From NCBI GenBank assembly GCA_037043015.1, contig CM073329.1, positions 9,564,648 to 9,628,647 on the forward strand: DNA of 64,000 nucleotides, written 5' to 3'. Numbering within the stretch: the first letter of the stretch is position 1; each line of letters starts with the position of its first letter. This document shows, one piece after another, positions 1-12,624 of the stretch. The notes beneath the pieces are model-generated. The model searched no databases. It worked only from the letters and a program-made list of their open reading frames with translations, and was not told the DNA's origin. Source of the stretch: Bryum argenteum (Eukaryota; Streptophyta; Bryopsida; Bryales; Bryaceae). The translations under genes were made by a program, and so were the position numbers.

Positions 1-1779
1 GACGAGATAGTCAACAGCCTAGATGGAGACCAAGCGCTTCTACAAATTTGCATGGACCTCATGGAAAGGAAAAAACTCAAAAGAGGGATGTCTATCTCAA
101 AATCCAACCTCTCCAAGCTAATTCAACACAAGGCTATTTCCATGTACAACGAGACAGACTTCAAGATTGAATTTGAACTCCATGCAAGACGGTTCTGGAA
201 GGAGTGGGACGAATTGGATGCTGCAATTCAAAATTGCTTACCAGGCTTAGAGAAGGACCATGCATAAGCATTTGCTGGGAAGTATGGTGGACCAGATTTC
301 TTGGCATGTGCACCACCAAGTGATGCAGATTTGCTGAAATTTTTGCACAATGAAGCTTTCTCTGGATTCACCCTTCAAAAGATTAAAATGATGTGTGAGC
401 ATTCCATTGATGACTTCCAAGAAGAAAGGGACCTACTCACTAAAAGAGAAGACGTGGACAACGCACTGAAAGCGTACCAACGACTTTACTTATCAACAAT
501 CATATTCCAAGAAATTCAATTGGCTTTGGGCTGTGTTCCACATACAGTTATCCAAGTAATTTGCAAACCCTAACTATTGTATTCAAGCATCTAAATATTG
601 ACCCTTACTAGAAGCTAACATATATTGTGGTGGAATGTACAGGTGACGCAAGGGAAAGAGCTGCAAGCATTTACAAGGCACTGGGAACTCATTTCACAAA
701 CAAATGAGTTTTTTTACAAGCCAACAGTTGAGTCATATCATACCTTGGGATTTGAAGAAAGTGCAGCAGTGGATATGTCAGGAATTACAAACTGCTGGCT
801 GAGCAACACCTGGAAGCAATTTTGGTCAAGTTCATTCAACTACAACTCAGTTTTTGAGTACCCAGATAATATGGCAGGCAAAATACTTCATCCAAAGCTA
901 GATGGTGCAATTGAGCGGCCTGATTTACAACTCCCTGTGGCTGAAATGATTGGGCACTTAATTTACCTCATGATGGTTCTTGATATTGAGGTCACTCGAC
1001 CCTTCATGTTCGCCACCTTGCTTATGTTGTGCAACCAAGTACCGACATCCACAGACTTGTCCTTTGGAATTGATCCAACTACACGCATTGCCCTAGAGAG
1101 AGATTTTCGCTTGGGTTGGGGGGCGACATGGTCCGTGCTGTCTCCGATGAGAACTAATTTTCAATTTGCGGCAGATCTGGTCAATGACCTAGCCAACAAC
1201 CAACTAGGTGATGAGTTAGGTTGGACATTTAAAAATTTTAAGTTACAAGAAGCCACATGGAAGCAACAAGTAGAAGACAAGCTTGGGGCAATTATCTATA
1301 GCCACCTGTTCAATGGCAGGTTGGAGATAGGAAATGCAATGCGAAGGGGTTTCTACCTTGCCATAAATGCAGCGAAGACCTCGGATGTGAAGCTCCGAGC
1401 CATGAAGATTGCCTTGGACAATCTGACAGCTAACAGTCTCCGAGTTGTGTTTAGTGGCAAGAACGCTATGGAAGCTACAAAGTTTCTTAGTAAATGTACT
1501 TTCACAAGCAAAGTACCTCAACAATTGGCAAACATGTTCAAGGCATGTGTTCACCAAATGACATATGGAGAGAGAGCAAGACTAGCGGTATTCATCACTG
1601 GAAACGAGTATTTTGGAGGGAAAACAGTGACAGTGGATTTTGTGAACAGGAATGATGATCCCCTTATTACTGCATCCACATGTTTTGAGAAGCTAAATTT
1701 ACCTCGCTACACAGATTTGGAGACCATGTACCAGAAGATCTGCTACAGCACCATGGATAGGTCGTTTGGGAACATGTGA
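1..1779 (+). pseudogene. HECT-type E3 ubiquitin ligase-like gene, 3' part, with an in-frame stop
   Basis: The reading frame is open from the left edge, so the gene starts outside the window. The last 60 residues look like the C-lobe of a HECT domain: a glycine-containing strand (FITGNEYFGG), then LITASTCFEKLNLPRY, where the cysteine codon at 1681-1683 matches the catalytic Cys of the family motif TASTCF. HECT ligases accept ubiquitin from an E2 on this Cys and pass it to substrates. A GT-AG intron of 87 bp (556-642) joins ...HTVIQ to VTQGKE in phase 0. An in-frame TAA at 265-267 interrupts the upstream exon, and coding resemblance continues in the same frame on both sides (...EKDHA stop AFAGKYGG...). 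This suggests a recent pseudogene or null allele, or that translation starts further down. The region before the C-lobe (about 500 residues) is not one I can assign. HECT assignment is fairly sure; functional status is not. Confidence 0.6.
556..642 (+). other. Intron of the HECT-like gene
   Basis: It has a GT start after CCAA and an AG end in TGTACAG. Removing it joins two frames in phase 0 and avoids the stop at 571-573. The length of 87 bp is typical of short plant introns. Confidence 0.6.
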
Positions 1780-4260
1780 ATATGCATCAAGTTGATGTCC
1801 TCTGCTTCTTCGTTCCTGGCATGCAGAATTGTTCGTGTTATGATGTCAAAAGAGGAGAAACTTAGGAGTTATATCTCTTTGTAATTACACTTTCACACTC
1901 TGCAGATAAATTAGTAGAGGATGGTTGTCTTGCAGATTCCTGTAGCAGTTAATTTGGTCTCATGACTTCAAACACATTTGCAGGCCCAATTCTATCTGTA
2001 ATCGTGGAGGAAGAAGAAGAAATGTGACATGTCTGAGCAGAAAGGTAGAAAGGTGTGGAGTACTTACACCTCTTGCAAGCTTGGGAGATCAACAAGTGAT
2101 TGCGAAATCACTCCTTTTAGTGAATTTTGTTGCAGAGATCTGCACACAAACGATGTATCACACTTCAGAATATGAAACAAGGTACAACATGTCTATCATA
2201 CAAACTCTGCCTAACTATGAGCATGTTCAGTGAGGTGATAATAGTGCACTGTGGAAACAAAGTACGGAAAACGCCACAAAAAACAAACTACGAAGGTACT
2301 GATTTCTACAGCACTGCTACATTACATTAAATTTGCTACAACAAAGAAAAGAGGATGGTCCATTTGTTGTAATAGTACCTGGCAATCACTAGGATATCTT
2401 CGCATAAGACATACATCTTCACCAAGAATGCGGCTGGGCTTCAGAAAATACACAACCTCCAAAGTACTAACGAGATCCTCACGTGATTTCTTCCGAGCTC
2501 CAAACCCGAAATCAGAAATAACCTGCACCACATACTCACTTGTTATATTGAGAATCATGTCTACAACCCATGCAAAGTCCTCAAAGTCTCTTCGAATGAA
2601 AACAATATAATTTCATGGCTCACCTGCCGAGAGCATCCTCCAGGGGCATCATGTGTAGCCCAGACACAAAATTATTGTCCGTCACAGTCAAACTTTCTGT
2701 GAGAGTAACGAATCAACAAGCATGTACAACCACGTACCGAAAATCTTACACACACAAGGATCTTATTCACAAACTCACTGTCATTGTATTAAATCACACA
2801 AAAGGCACATGGCTTTTCGTACAAATACATCCTGACAACAACGACACTCCACGATGCTCTACAAAAAGAAGGTAAAGGTAAAACGGTTCAATCTTGCTTT
2901 TGTACTGCAGCTAGGGAGCGGGAAAAGAAAAGCTCATGATGGTTTTGTATGCTGAATTCAAACGGTAGCTTCGGTACCCGGTGAACCCCACCCATAGCAT
3001 ATATTTTCTTATACTTTCCTCTAGAAAACGTTGGATCAGTAAATCTTCCGAACGCTACTTAAGAGAAGTCGTCGGTGACCTTACCTGCACTTTGAAGGTC
3101 CACGAGGGTCTATGAAGAAGAAAAACCTAAAGCTCACTTGCTTCACCTGGAAAACAGACCATTGCACTTAGAAGCGTGTCATCTTGTGATAAAAAAAAAG
3201 CTTAACTTGAAAGGCTTAAGCTCAACTGCGAAACTTCAAATGCAAGCAAGTCGATTTTCGTACATCCAGATTGCAAAAGCAGCAGGAAGTACGAAGTAAA
3301 CTTCGACTACCAGGACAATGCAAAAAGCGGCGAGAAGTAAGAAAGTTGGCAGTGCTAAGCCCTTCCAAATCTATACAACGTGATAATCCTAGGGGCAACA
3401 GACCTGATCAGAAGCCGCTCTACCAATGTTATCGTGTGCCAGTAAGTAGCTACAAATCGTCTCTAATGAATTTCAAAAGAATGATTTCTTTAGGTTTCTA
3501 AAGAGCACCCCTTCTGCTCTTGTGTACGTGCTTCTTAACATCACCAACGTGATGGATGCTGAGATGCAGATTAGATGAGGATGATACCTGTTCCTCCTCC
3601 TTCGCTAAACTCTAGTAGAGAGTGGTATGCAGAGCCTGTGTGCAGCATACAAGCTCCGAGGGAAAACTAGAGTGAACCTCCTTTTTTTCACCAAAGCAAA
3701 GACTTAAAAGGCGTGCTTTACTTAACGTTCAACAGTGTCTCATTGATAGAGCAGAGAAGAATGAAATTTTCTTCCACTTGACCGTTCAAAAGCATTTGGA
3801 AGATGTGGTGCATTCAAAGTAGAGATAGAATACGTGCCAGTGATGAATCGACTTGAGAATGAGAAATTGCAAGTTTCTGAGAATGAGAAATGTGGCAAAG
3901 AGATGCAAAGGATCGCGCGACAAATTTAGGGCTTTCTTGTGTCTAATCACTCATGAGATAATCGTCTGCAGTCAGCGAGCGACAAAAGTAAAGCGCGTGG
4001 TACCAACTAACCTGGAAGAGTTCCAAAGCGGCCGCTTGAGACGGACGCCATTTGCGCATGACGAGATGAACAAAGGATGTGAGTGGATGGATGAAGTGAA
4101 AAACAGGCGGATGGCTTTTTTTTTTTTTGTATTCGTGGGCACCGCAGTGGCTCGCCCGAACCGCAGTGACTGGCCCTGAACCGCAGTGGCTCGCAGCATT
4201 TGCCGCATGTCCACGCCTTTTTTTTACAATCGCGCGCGCTCCCTCGCCTTTCTAGTGCTT
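1780..4260. other. Gene-free stretch downstream of the HECT-like gene
   Basis: The first few hundred bases are probably the 3' UTR. The rest holds only short frames without recognisable domains. Around 4140-4200 a 15-base GC-rich motif (ACCGCAGTGGCTCGC) occurs three times with variation. I see no gene. Confidence 0.5.
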
Positions 4261-4271
4261 TCGCCTAGTCT

Positions 4272-4522
4272 TGTTTCCGCTCAGGCTCCGCTCCGCTCGC
4301 TCCGCTTCCTGCTTCGCTCTCTCGCTCTCTCCTGTTCACGACATGGCCTCCCGACACCCGGCAGATACCCAAAGTGCGATATCGCTGCGCGCAGGATACC
4401 CAACAGAGATGTCTTTCGAGCAAATGCCATCGGGGGGGGAGGGAGTTTATCTGAGCTCTTTCCAACCCCTCCCCGATCCCTTCCTCGAAAACGGCTTAGG
4501 CATGAAAGCTCCTCCAAGACTT
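4272..4522 (+). repeat. Left terminal inverted repeat of the MULE
   Basis: It is complementary to 9235-9488 with many small differences. The inner end is sharp (CTCCTCCAAGAC); the outer end is uncertain by tens of bases. It is markedly GC-rich compared with its surroundings. Confidence 0.7.
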
Positions 4523-4778
4523 CTTATACACTTAATTTTCTTTATTTTCCACAATGATACAATGTAAGAGGGGATTGGTAAAGAGTATATATAATTGAGC
4601 ATATTAATGAATCTTCATGTCATATATTTGAAATATGAAGAAACTCAAACACAAGTGAGAACAAAGTCCACACAAAAATCCGAAACATAAAGTTTATTTC
4701 ACAAAAATCTCATAATCACAATTTCTGCAAAATATAGAGTTTGCTCCACCCTCTACTAGAGTTTTTGTAGCACAAATG

Positions 4779-7700
4779 TCACAAGTGACCTTTGGTAGTT
4801 TGCAAAAAATGGCCCTCTTTTGCTTTGAGTGTGATAAAAGCAAATGAGAGGGTCGCTTTAAGGGTGGACGTGGAGTATTTCCTTTTCCAATTTCCGAAAT
4901 GACCCGTTTTTTTCCATGTCCCAGCCTTGTGCGTTTCACGTTCTCTTGAAATAGCAATGGAACCTCGTTTGGGAAGAAAAATCATATTAGGCCTATCAAA
5001 TGTTGAAGGCTCTAGTAAAGAGGTAAGACAAACTTGGGGAATTTGATGGATTCTTCTCACCTCTACTTCATTGTGATCTTGAAGAGATGCCTTACACAAT
5101 GAATCGATTTCATTAAGTGTCTGTAATACATTCTTATGCATCACACCGCTTAAAAATACCTCTTCCATAGGTACATCCACTTGAGACGGAATCGTGATAT
5201 CAATGTCCTCCATCTCGGGTAGCATAGGTAATGCTTCCTCCACCACTTCAATGATCTTGGGCTCTTCAAAAAACTCCTTCACAATAGCTTGCACGCCAAA
5301 CATATGTTTGCATGTAGACACTATATTCGGGCAATTGCGATAGTGTGTCTTCAAAAACACACTATACCAAAGAGTTAGAGAAGTCTCACTTTTGACATGG
5401 AATAAGAGATGATCCTTGTCAATCACCTCCAAAACGTCCATTGGAGATATTTGGTAAGCTTTGAAAATCCGCTTTCGTCCTTTCAATCGACGACGGTAGG
5501 ATCTATCATTCCCCCTTCGTATATACCGCTCCAAATCGCCTAAACATAGAATAAACACATTCAAACTTAGTATCAAATGTGGAACACGTTCAAAACCTTG
5601 TAATGATGGAAAAAAAATAAAGGAAGATGAAACTTACCCAAATGTCGAGTCATTTTGAATTGACTCAACAATGTAGGTTGAACCACATGGGTGCCATCTT
5701 TGGCACTACCAACAATCGCCACGATAAGATCTCGAAGCGACCGGTTCACCTTTTCTTGAAGGAGAGTATACTTGATCAACTATCAATGTCTTTCGACATG
5801 GTTAGTTGTATTCATTCCTTCATAAGCAAAAAGCCTCCCAAATCGAGGCTACAACCTTCTCCAACGTATATTAATTCCGGCCCATCCGGAATTGATATAG
5901 GTAGCAAATTTTGGAATGTGTTGAAACTCAACACAAAAATTCCTCAAGTTCTCATCAAAGTGAGACTAATTGGGACAAAGCATTAACACATGAATCGCCC
6001 TCCAAACATGGTCTTTGTCCTCATTAGGAACAGTTGTTAACAAATTCTCAGTCAACGCTTTCATAACATGGAAGTGACATAATAAGACCCGTGCACCTAT
6101 TTGAACTTATGCGTCGTCCTCATAAGTCCAACACAAAATATTATTTTGAACAACATTTTGAATTGCGTTCAATGAAGTCTTGTGTTTGCCAATCACAATT
6201 GCGGATGGCCTAATCTCTCTCAAAGATTCAAAGACACGGGTTAAGGCTATTTCAATAGCAATACCCTCATGTCCTGGTTTTACGTCATTACTACATAACA
6301 TGTAGAAGAAGCGAATCCCAATTCCATCTTGATTTGGCACAATAGCCGCATAAAGAGACAAACTATATTGATTGGTTTTAAATGTAGAGTCTAATGCCCA
6401 AGAGTTATTACCGGAAAATCGTTTCGCCGAATTCCGCATAAACTCATCTTGAATAACCACAATAAACGGCCTCCTTCTTGGATCCTCATCCTTAGATGCA
6501 TAAGGTTGATAATAGAGAACTTTCCCTTGAGCTTGTAGTCTCATAATCTCAATTTGAGCCGCATCCCAATCATCTTTGCGAAGTGCATCTACACACATTA
6601 TACCAAAAACTTGTCATCAAATTGTTATTAAACAGAAACTTCCAAATAAAATAACACTAATAAACTTCACCCTACAATTTTTAAGCAAAGATAGAGGCAT
6701 TATGTTTTTCCAAAAGAAATTATCAAATTTTATAGTGAGTCATTTAGAATGCTTCAAATCAAATAAGACAATGAGGTTGAAATACAAGCCATTTATTTTC
6801 AAACAATATGCAAGGATTTGCACTTTTTTCTTGATGTTGAAAAAATGGTATGTCGCACGTTCCTCCTCCGGCACACTTCAGGAGAAGGTCTCTTGAGCTT
6901 CTACCGACGCAGCTTCCACCACTCTTGGAGAATTCATAAACTTCAAGTTCTCCATAACCCAAGCTATCACATATGGGTGTACCGGTAAAAGGAACGTGTC
7001 CGCATCGGATCCCGGGGTATGGCCACTCTGTTGACTATGCACATAAATAGCCCGGGGAGATCACTCCTTGTAATTTAAGGTATACACTTGAGTTAAGAGG
7101 GTATTTGATGTGGGACTATTTACATTTATTTTTGTGTTTTAGATGACCGTATATTAACATAAAAAGCTACTCGGGGCGTATTCTCGGTACCATATGGTGT
7201 TTTATAAATTCATTCATGTGTTGAATTATCTGAGGCTATGTTACATATAAATAGTATGGGTGCATTTTTTCGAGCCTTGTACAAAAATTTGCTCTCAAGG
7301 CCAAAGATTTTGTCTTACTTTAATTGTTGCAACATAACAAAACTTAAACATAGCACAAAAGGTCATATTCGTTAAAACGACACAAAAGGTTCTTGGGACT
7401 TAAAATGCTACTTAGTGCATACAACGCTTTGTTGTATTTTGCCTTCACTCCTTTCATGCTTGCAACAACTCCAAACTAAAAACTCCAAACTTAAGCCACA
7501 TTGATAATTACTATCTTTTATGTTTTTCTGCGTGTGTCCAAAGGACACGGGGACATACTAGTTCTACTATAAAAACAATCAAGGCTCCTATTTGTGAAGG
7601 CTAACTTATAAATAAAATGTAATACTACACATTGTTTTTATATAGCCTAATTTATATATAATAGAGTATGTAGCATTTTATGGACTCTATAGTAGTCCTA

Positions 7701-8784
7701 TACATTATATAAAAATTCTCCCCTTTGCACTAAATAGACCCTATATTTTAACTCACGTATATTTCTAAAAAACGATAGTGATCTCTTCGGGATGAATAGT
7801 GGCTTCAAGCTTACTTTGAGACAAAGTACTTGAAGACTTACATTGTGTAGGCTCCACTATCTTGATTTCGAACTCACAATTGCACAATCTAGAAGTTCTA
7901 TCTCTTCTAGATTCTTTGTCTTCTCTTGGTTTTTCATCTATCGTTTTTCTATGTGGACGGCTCTTGCTTCCACCCCGGTGACAATGATAATACGTGAGGG
8001 TTCTCTTAATCCCAACATGGCGTCTATAACGCCTTTTGAGCACAACATATTTTGTGCAAATGGCATCTAAAGTGGAACTTAGATCCTCTAATGGAACACA
8101 CACAACCTCATCCCATTTTTTTTTCTCTTGACACTCCTAACAAGAGTTCATACAATTTTGTATGAATGAGGCATGGATTCCACCAAATTTGATATCCGTA
8201 CTCCATTGAGTACGAATGGACTTCATTGTTGAAGTCAATGTCAAATGTTTGCCATTTTTATCAACATGACATTCATGAACAATTGAGCGCCAATACTCAA
8301 TGGGCGGAACTTGTCTATCCTTTGTATCATTCAAAGGAGACAATGCAAATCCTTCTTCCACTTCTACAACTTTTAGTTTGTCTTGAAGTGTGTTCCACCT
8401 ATCAATTGTGAAGACTTCTAGATTTGTTTTGGTATCCCTCCCATGGATTTTAGAGAGGGGACAAAACAATGGATTTGCCTCTTGAATTTGGTGAAAGTAA
8501 GGGAAGGAAGCTCTCCTTATGTAATCAACCATGAGTTTGATAGATGGAAGTGTGAAGTGTATATACGTGAGAAAAGTCTCAATGGGAATGTCTTCAAACT
8601 TTGAAGAAGCAAAGTCTTGAGATTGTGTTGGAGTTTCAATGTTGATGTTCTCCACTCCATTGATCATCAAATCCTCCCATGGCTCCAAGATCAAATCACC
8701 TTCATCCTCCTCATTCACATCGGAATCTCCATTTGAAGACAAGAAATAGATTTCTTGGAAGCTTGAGTCTTCAACACTTAGCAA
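4779..8784 (-). pseudogene. Decayed FAR1/MULE-type transposase gene
   Basis: Fragments read from 8784 down to 4779 on the minus strand. The N-terminal acidic region is at 8784-8137. A basic, Cys/His-bearing region that could be the DNA-binding part is at 8103-7765. The MULE DDE core is at 6598-6107 with the usual WALDSTFKTNQY signature. The C-terminal part ends in CPNIVSTCKHMFG, which fits a SWIM zinc finger (CxC...CxH). A GT-AG intron at about 5637-5540 joins ...TRHLG to DLERY. Decay is clear: two adjacent in-frame stops (TGA TAG) at 5780-5785, another stop shortly upstream, and Gly in VIGKHKTS where an acidic catalytic residue is usual (one-base change). This enzyme would cut and move the element in the nucleus. 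This copy cannot make it, though it could be moved by a related enzyme. Confidence 0.7.
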
Positions 8785-9234
8785 ACCATTTTCATGGACT
8801 CTTCTACACCCACCAAGTTACTTGCATCGTCTTTAAAATCGGAAGGGTAGAAGTTATCGTCCGCCATGTAATCATCATCATCCTCCATTTTCAACGCAAA
8901 AGCTTCACACAAACCCTAAACACTCACACACATAATCTCCATTAAGAGCAATCTATGTCAATAACATTGAAAACCCTAATTATCAACAACCCTTATTCAT
9001 GACAATGTTATGTGATTCAAAGTTCAAGAACATCACAAACGAAGAAAAGACAATGCACAATACATATTTCTACAAAATATCAAATTTTCTCAAAATTATT
9101 GCACTCCATTCTAAACCCTAAAACTTATTTTAAATCTTGCTATACACTCTTCACTATTCATATACGTAAAGAACATTATCATCAAACAATGCAAAGTGTA
9201 GAAGAGATCATGAGGGAGGAAAACATGCCTTAGA

Positions 9235-9488
9235 GTCTTGGAGGAGCTTTCATGCCTTAGCCGTTTTGGAGGAAGGGATCGAGGAGGGGCTGGAAAGTGC
9301 TCGCAGTAAACTCCCCCTCCCTCCCCGATGGCAGCTGCTCAGAGTACATCTGCTGGGTATCGCAGGCGCATCGGTATCGCACTCCGGGTATACCCCGTCG
9401 GGTATCGGGAGGGCCACGTCAGCGAACAGGGAGGGCAGCAGAGCGCTGCGAATGGGAGAGGGCGGAGCCGGAGCGAGAGCCTGCGGGA
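9235..9488 (-). repeat. Right terminal inverted repeat of the MULE
   Basis: It is the inverted partner of the left arm. It starts exactly where complementarity with CTCCTCCAAGAC begins. The GC-rich open frames here, on both strands, come from base composition and are not genes. Confidence 0.7.
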
Positions 9489-9959
9489 ACGGCAGCAGAC
9501 GGGCAGCTGTGGGGGGCGGGCAGGGACGCGCCACCCCGTTTCTTGACAGCTCCTGGTGGCTCAGAGAACATAATTGCTTCAATCTCTGCCTTCTTATAAG
9601 ATACTGTAAAACAATTTCAGCCGTAGATCTCGTGAAGCGAATCTAGACCGTCGAGCAAGTGTGGTTGTCGCGGGGGACAGCACACACTCTGTTTTTAGCT
9701 ATGCCTCACTGGCTGTAGCCTTGACATGGGGTCCAAGAAGGAATCCAATAAGGACTTGGCAGGGCATCTCAACGACTTGGGACTGATTTGGGGATGTCCT
9801 GCCTTGGATTCCTTCTTCTTCTTTGTTTTTGACACAAATAAAGGAGAACGGCTAGCAGTCACTAAGCATGGGATGCTGTCGAGCAGGAATGGTGGGGCTC
9901 GGCGGCAGTTTTTGATCAAGATTACTCACTAACTATCCGGTTTTGTAGTAGACATATTT

Positions 9960-10450
9960 TATATCATGTGGGTCAACTTCTCAGTCATAAGGCCTCATAG
10001 TTTGTATGATTGTGACGTATTATTACTTAAAAAACATTTTTACTTTGAAGTAAAAAAGCTATCAATATATTTATTGCAATAAAAAAATCACCAACTACTT
10101 TCATCTCAATAACACCCTTTAACCATAAATGTCCATGAGAAAAATTTCTTTGCGCAAATAATGACCTTGCAATGATAAAAACTGCCAAAGAATTTACAAA
10201 TGAAGAATAGTCTCAATCTCAATTCCGTGCACTTGGATCTATGCCTTATTTTCAACATATCTTCTATAATTTTAGGGTTGCTATCACTAAAACTAGACCC
10301 TGATTGGAATCATCTAGTTGGTGATTTATTTATTGCAAGTCTTTTGTTGGTAGTATTCTCACTTCAAAATGATGGTATCTTCTGGTGTACTTTGATCTCA
10401 CAATATATGAGGTCTCATGAGTCAAGTTTTGGTCTACAAGGTCTACAACA
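9960..10450 (+). repeat. Old interspersed repeat, copy 1 of 3
   Basis: Landmarks shared with 20340-20840 and 22900-23350 occur in the same order: GGCCTCATAG, TTTTACTTTG..GTAAA, CCTTGCAATG, a closing stretch with ACTAAAACTAGACC and TGGAATC. Similarity is patchy, as expected of an old dispersed family. No coding potential or terminal structure is visible. Confidence 0.5.
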
Positions 10451-10929
10451 AGTCTAATACAAGTTTGTACGATGATATCCAAGTAGCTATTATTCATTTC
10501 CATCTATGGCAATTTTATTCAAAATGAGTTTTTGGCTAAAACGATTGCAAGGACGTTTAGGGTTAGAATATATAACTAGACTAGGGATTCAATTTTCTAA
10601 GGATTCCACAATTATAGAATGTAAATAGTTCGCATATTATAATAATATTACATAAAATGAACCCAAAGCCTTTGGGATAGGAGGTGATGTAAACTTATTA
10701 TTGATCTTATTGAATTGAAAAATTAAAGAGATAAAAAAGTCAACGATCCCGACTGCCAAGGACACAAGAAGACAAAAATCAAGAAAAATTAGAACAGAAG
10801 TAGTTCTACGTCATTGTTCTTATGTCCCATGGACATATCATAAATGGTAGGTCAAAGAGGCATTTTATTGAGACCAACCCCACAAGGGTTTGGTCTTCTT
10901 ATTTATTTTGTGGAACTAGAAGAAACACT

Positions 10930-11170
10930 TTGGAATATAACTTGAAAGGACTCAAACTAACAAGAAGAGCACAAGAACACTAAAGGTGTGAGATAGAACT
11001 CCAAGAGTTGCATTGTTGAGACTGAGGTTACTCTCAGCCTGGACTTGACTCGTATGTATATTCTAACTAAAAGATTTTTTTTAAAAAAAACCTAAAGGAA
11101 AAGGTTCTCTAGAACCTTTGCATGACCTAATACCTTCTAAAACCTTTCTAAGTACACCAACAATGTTAAC
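10930..11170 (-). repeat. LTR-like repeat, minus-strand copy
   Basis: The reverse complement shares the order GGTTCTAGAGAACCTT, then CTCAACAATGCAACTCTTGGAGTTCTA with the two plus-strand copies near 27.4 and 28.0 kb. It probably is a fragment of the same retroelement terminal repeat. Confidence 0.45.
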
Positions 11171-11889
11171 AAGAGGATTCAGACTTACATGTAGGATGTA
11201 GTAACCCACTTCTTTTTAGAATTGAAGTTGTGAATCCACGGAGCCAATACATTTTTCATCCCCCACCAAATAACTCAAGATTGGTCCCTACACTTATCTC
11301 AATGAAAATGTACATTTTTGCATGCTCCATGGGTAATCCCATGCGAAACATCATCTTTCTCTTAAAAAAATCTTCTTATATATGATAAGCACTTAAATCA
11401 ATAAACATTGAAAAAGAACAATAAGTACTATGAAGTTGGATGATAGGTGACAAACACCCTTGTAATTAAGCACATTGAGGCAAGCAAGCAAATTTAATAT
11501 AAAATAAAATAAATTAACCTATTAACCCCTAAAGGTTCTTGATGCGAAATTGTTTAAATCATGAAAATATCCTCGTAATAGAATAAATGGAGATATAAAA
11601 AACAATAGTTTATATGTGAAAAATAACATGATGAAGGAAATAATGAAGACACAATTACAAATTAGAATTTAAAAAATGTTGCACTCTAATATCAAGATTT
11701 GTATACTATAATGTATCTTTGAAGAATAATAGGAGATGCACTTCTTACAATCTATGAGCTATGATAGACATTGGACTAATTTATAATTTAGAAAAGTGAA
11801 TCTTTAGAAGAAGAGAAACTCCAACTTATTTCGAGGCCGGCGTGAAAAGAGTGTTTGTTCGACTTGTACTTGAATGTATGCTCGGAGGA

Positions 11890-12170
11890 GGCACCACAAG
11901 CCTTGGCTTCGTGGTTGGGGCTCATGGCTCCCAACGGGGAGGTTGTGGGTTCTATTCCCCATGCCGGCGTGGTGCTCACCACTATATTCTACCCAACTAT
12001 TGTGAGGCACCACTATATTCCACCCAACTATTGTGAGGGGTCCTTGGACCTTGTTGTATGGGTACCTCAAAGTCCTTTGGGGGGATACTATGTCAGGTAT
12101 CTTCAAGACACTTCTAACTAGGCTAAAAATATCTTCAAGGCACTTCTAACTAGGCTAGAACTTAGCATAA
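11890..12170 (+). mobile_element. Candidate tRNA-derived SINE
   Basis: A polymerase III A-box-like TGGCTTCGTGG (11904-11914) is followed 44 bases later by a B-box-like GGTTCTATTCC (11948-11958). This is the spacing in a tRNA gene, and each box differs from consensus at about two positions. The region does not fold into a complete tRNA that I can see, so a SINE head is more likely. The body holds two 30-bp direct repeats (ACTATATTC..CCCAACTATTGTGAGG) and two 28-bp repeats (CTTCAAGRCACTTCTAACTAGG). The 3' end and target duplication are not resolved. Confidence 0.5.
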
Positions 12171-12174
12171 TTAT

Positions 12175-12624
12175 ATAGTGTCCACCCTCGAGAGGGGGAA
12201 GTAGTATTGTTCCAATTTTCAGAGTTTCTATCTATCTATGCCCGGAGGTCATCACACCAATGGTTAGTGAATCTTACAGGGAATGGAAACATACTTACAA
12301 GAATTTAGTTGTTCATTGGGAAAGCCGACGGATATAACAGGTGTTCGTTCGTCGGGAAGTCAACTGAGAAGATTCTTCGTCAGGAATGTCCACCGAAAAA
12401 GTCCGTCAGAAGGTCCCTGTTCACACTGCACCACGTCGTCTTCGACACCCTTGCATTTCCATCCCTCTGTTTTTGCAGCAATACGGCAACACCATTCGCC
12501 ATAGCCACTTCCATCAGTTGACTATACTGCCCGATCTTCCTTTTCCTGCCTTTCTGATGCTTTCGTATGACCTCTAGGAGTCCGATTAGGGCTTCCACAT
12601 TCGCTTGAGAAAGGGCGGGGCGCC
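12175..12624 (+). promoter_or_regulatory. Upstream region and 5' UTR of the SEC23-like gene
   Basis: No obvious TATA box is seen. The last 100 bases before the start codon rise in GC. There are several overlapping short frames and no recognisable product. Confidence 0.3.

Larger units (their letters stand above)
4272..9488 (-). mobile_element. Mutator-like element (FAR1/MULE type) with long terminal inverted repeats
   Basis: The element is bounded by two GC-rich inverted arms of about 250 bp in otherwise AT-rich DNA. Between them lie minus-strand fragments of a MULE/FAR1-related transposase. Long TIRs plus a MULE transposase define a classical Mutator-like element of about 5.2 kb. The arms match best near their inner ends (for example GGCATGAAAGCTCCTCC on the left against its complement on the right) and diverge outward, so the outer ends and the expected 9-bp target duplication could not be fixed. 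The transposase is broken, so the copy is not autonomous. Confidence 0.75.

Noticed and set aside
4186-4567. Several overlapping GC-rich frames at 4.2-4.6 kb and 9.25-9.65 kb
   Set aside because: They are in the GC-rich inverted arms of the MULE, open on both strands because of composition.
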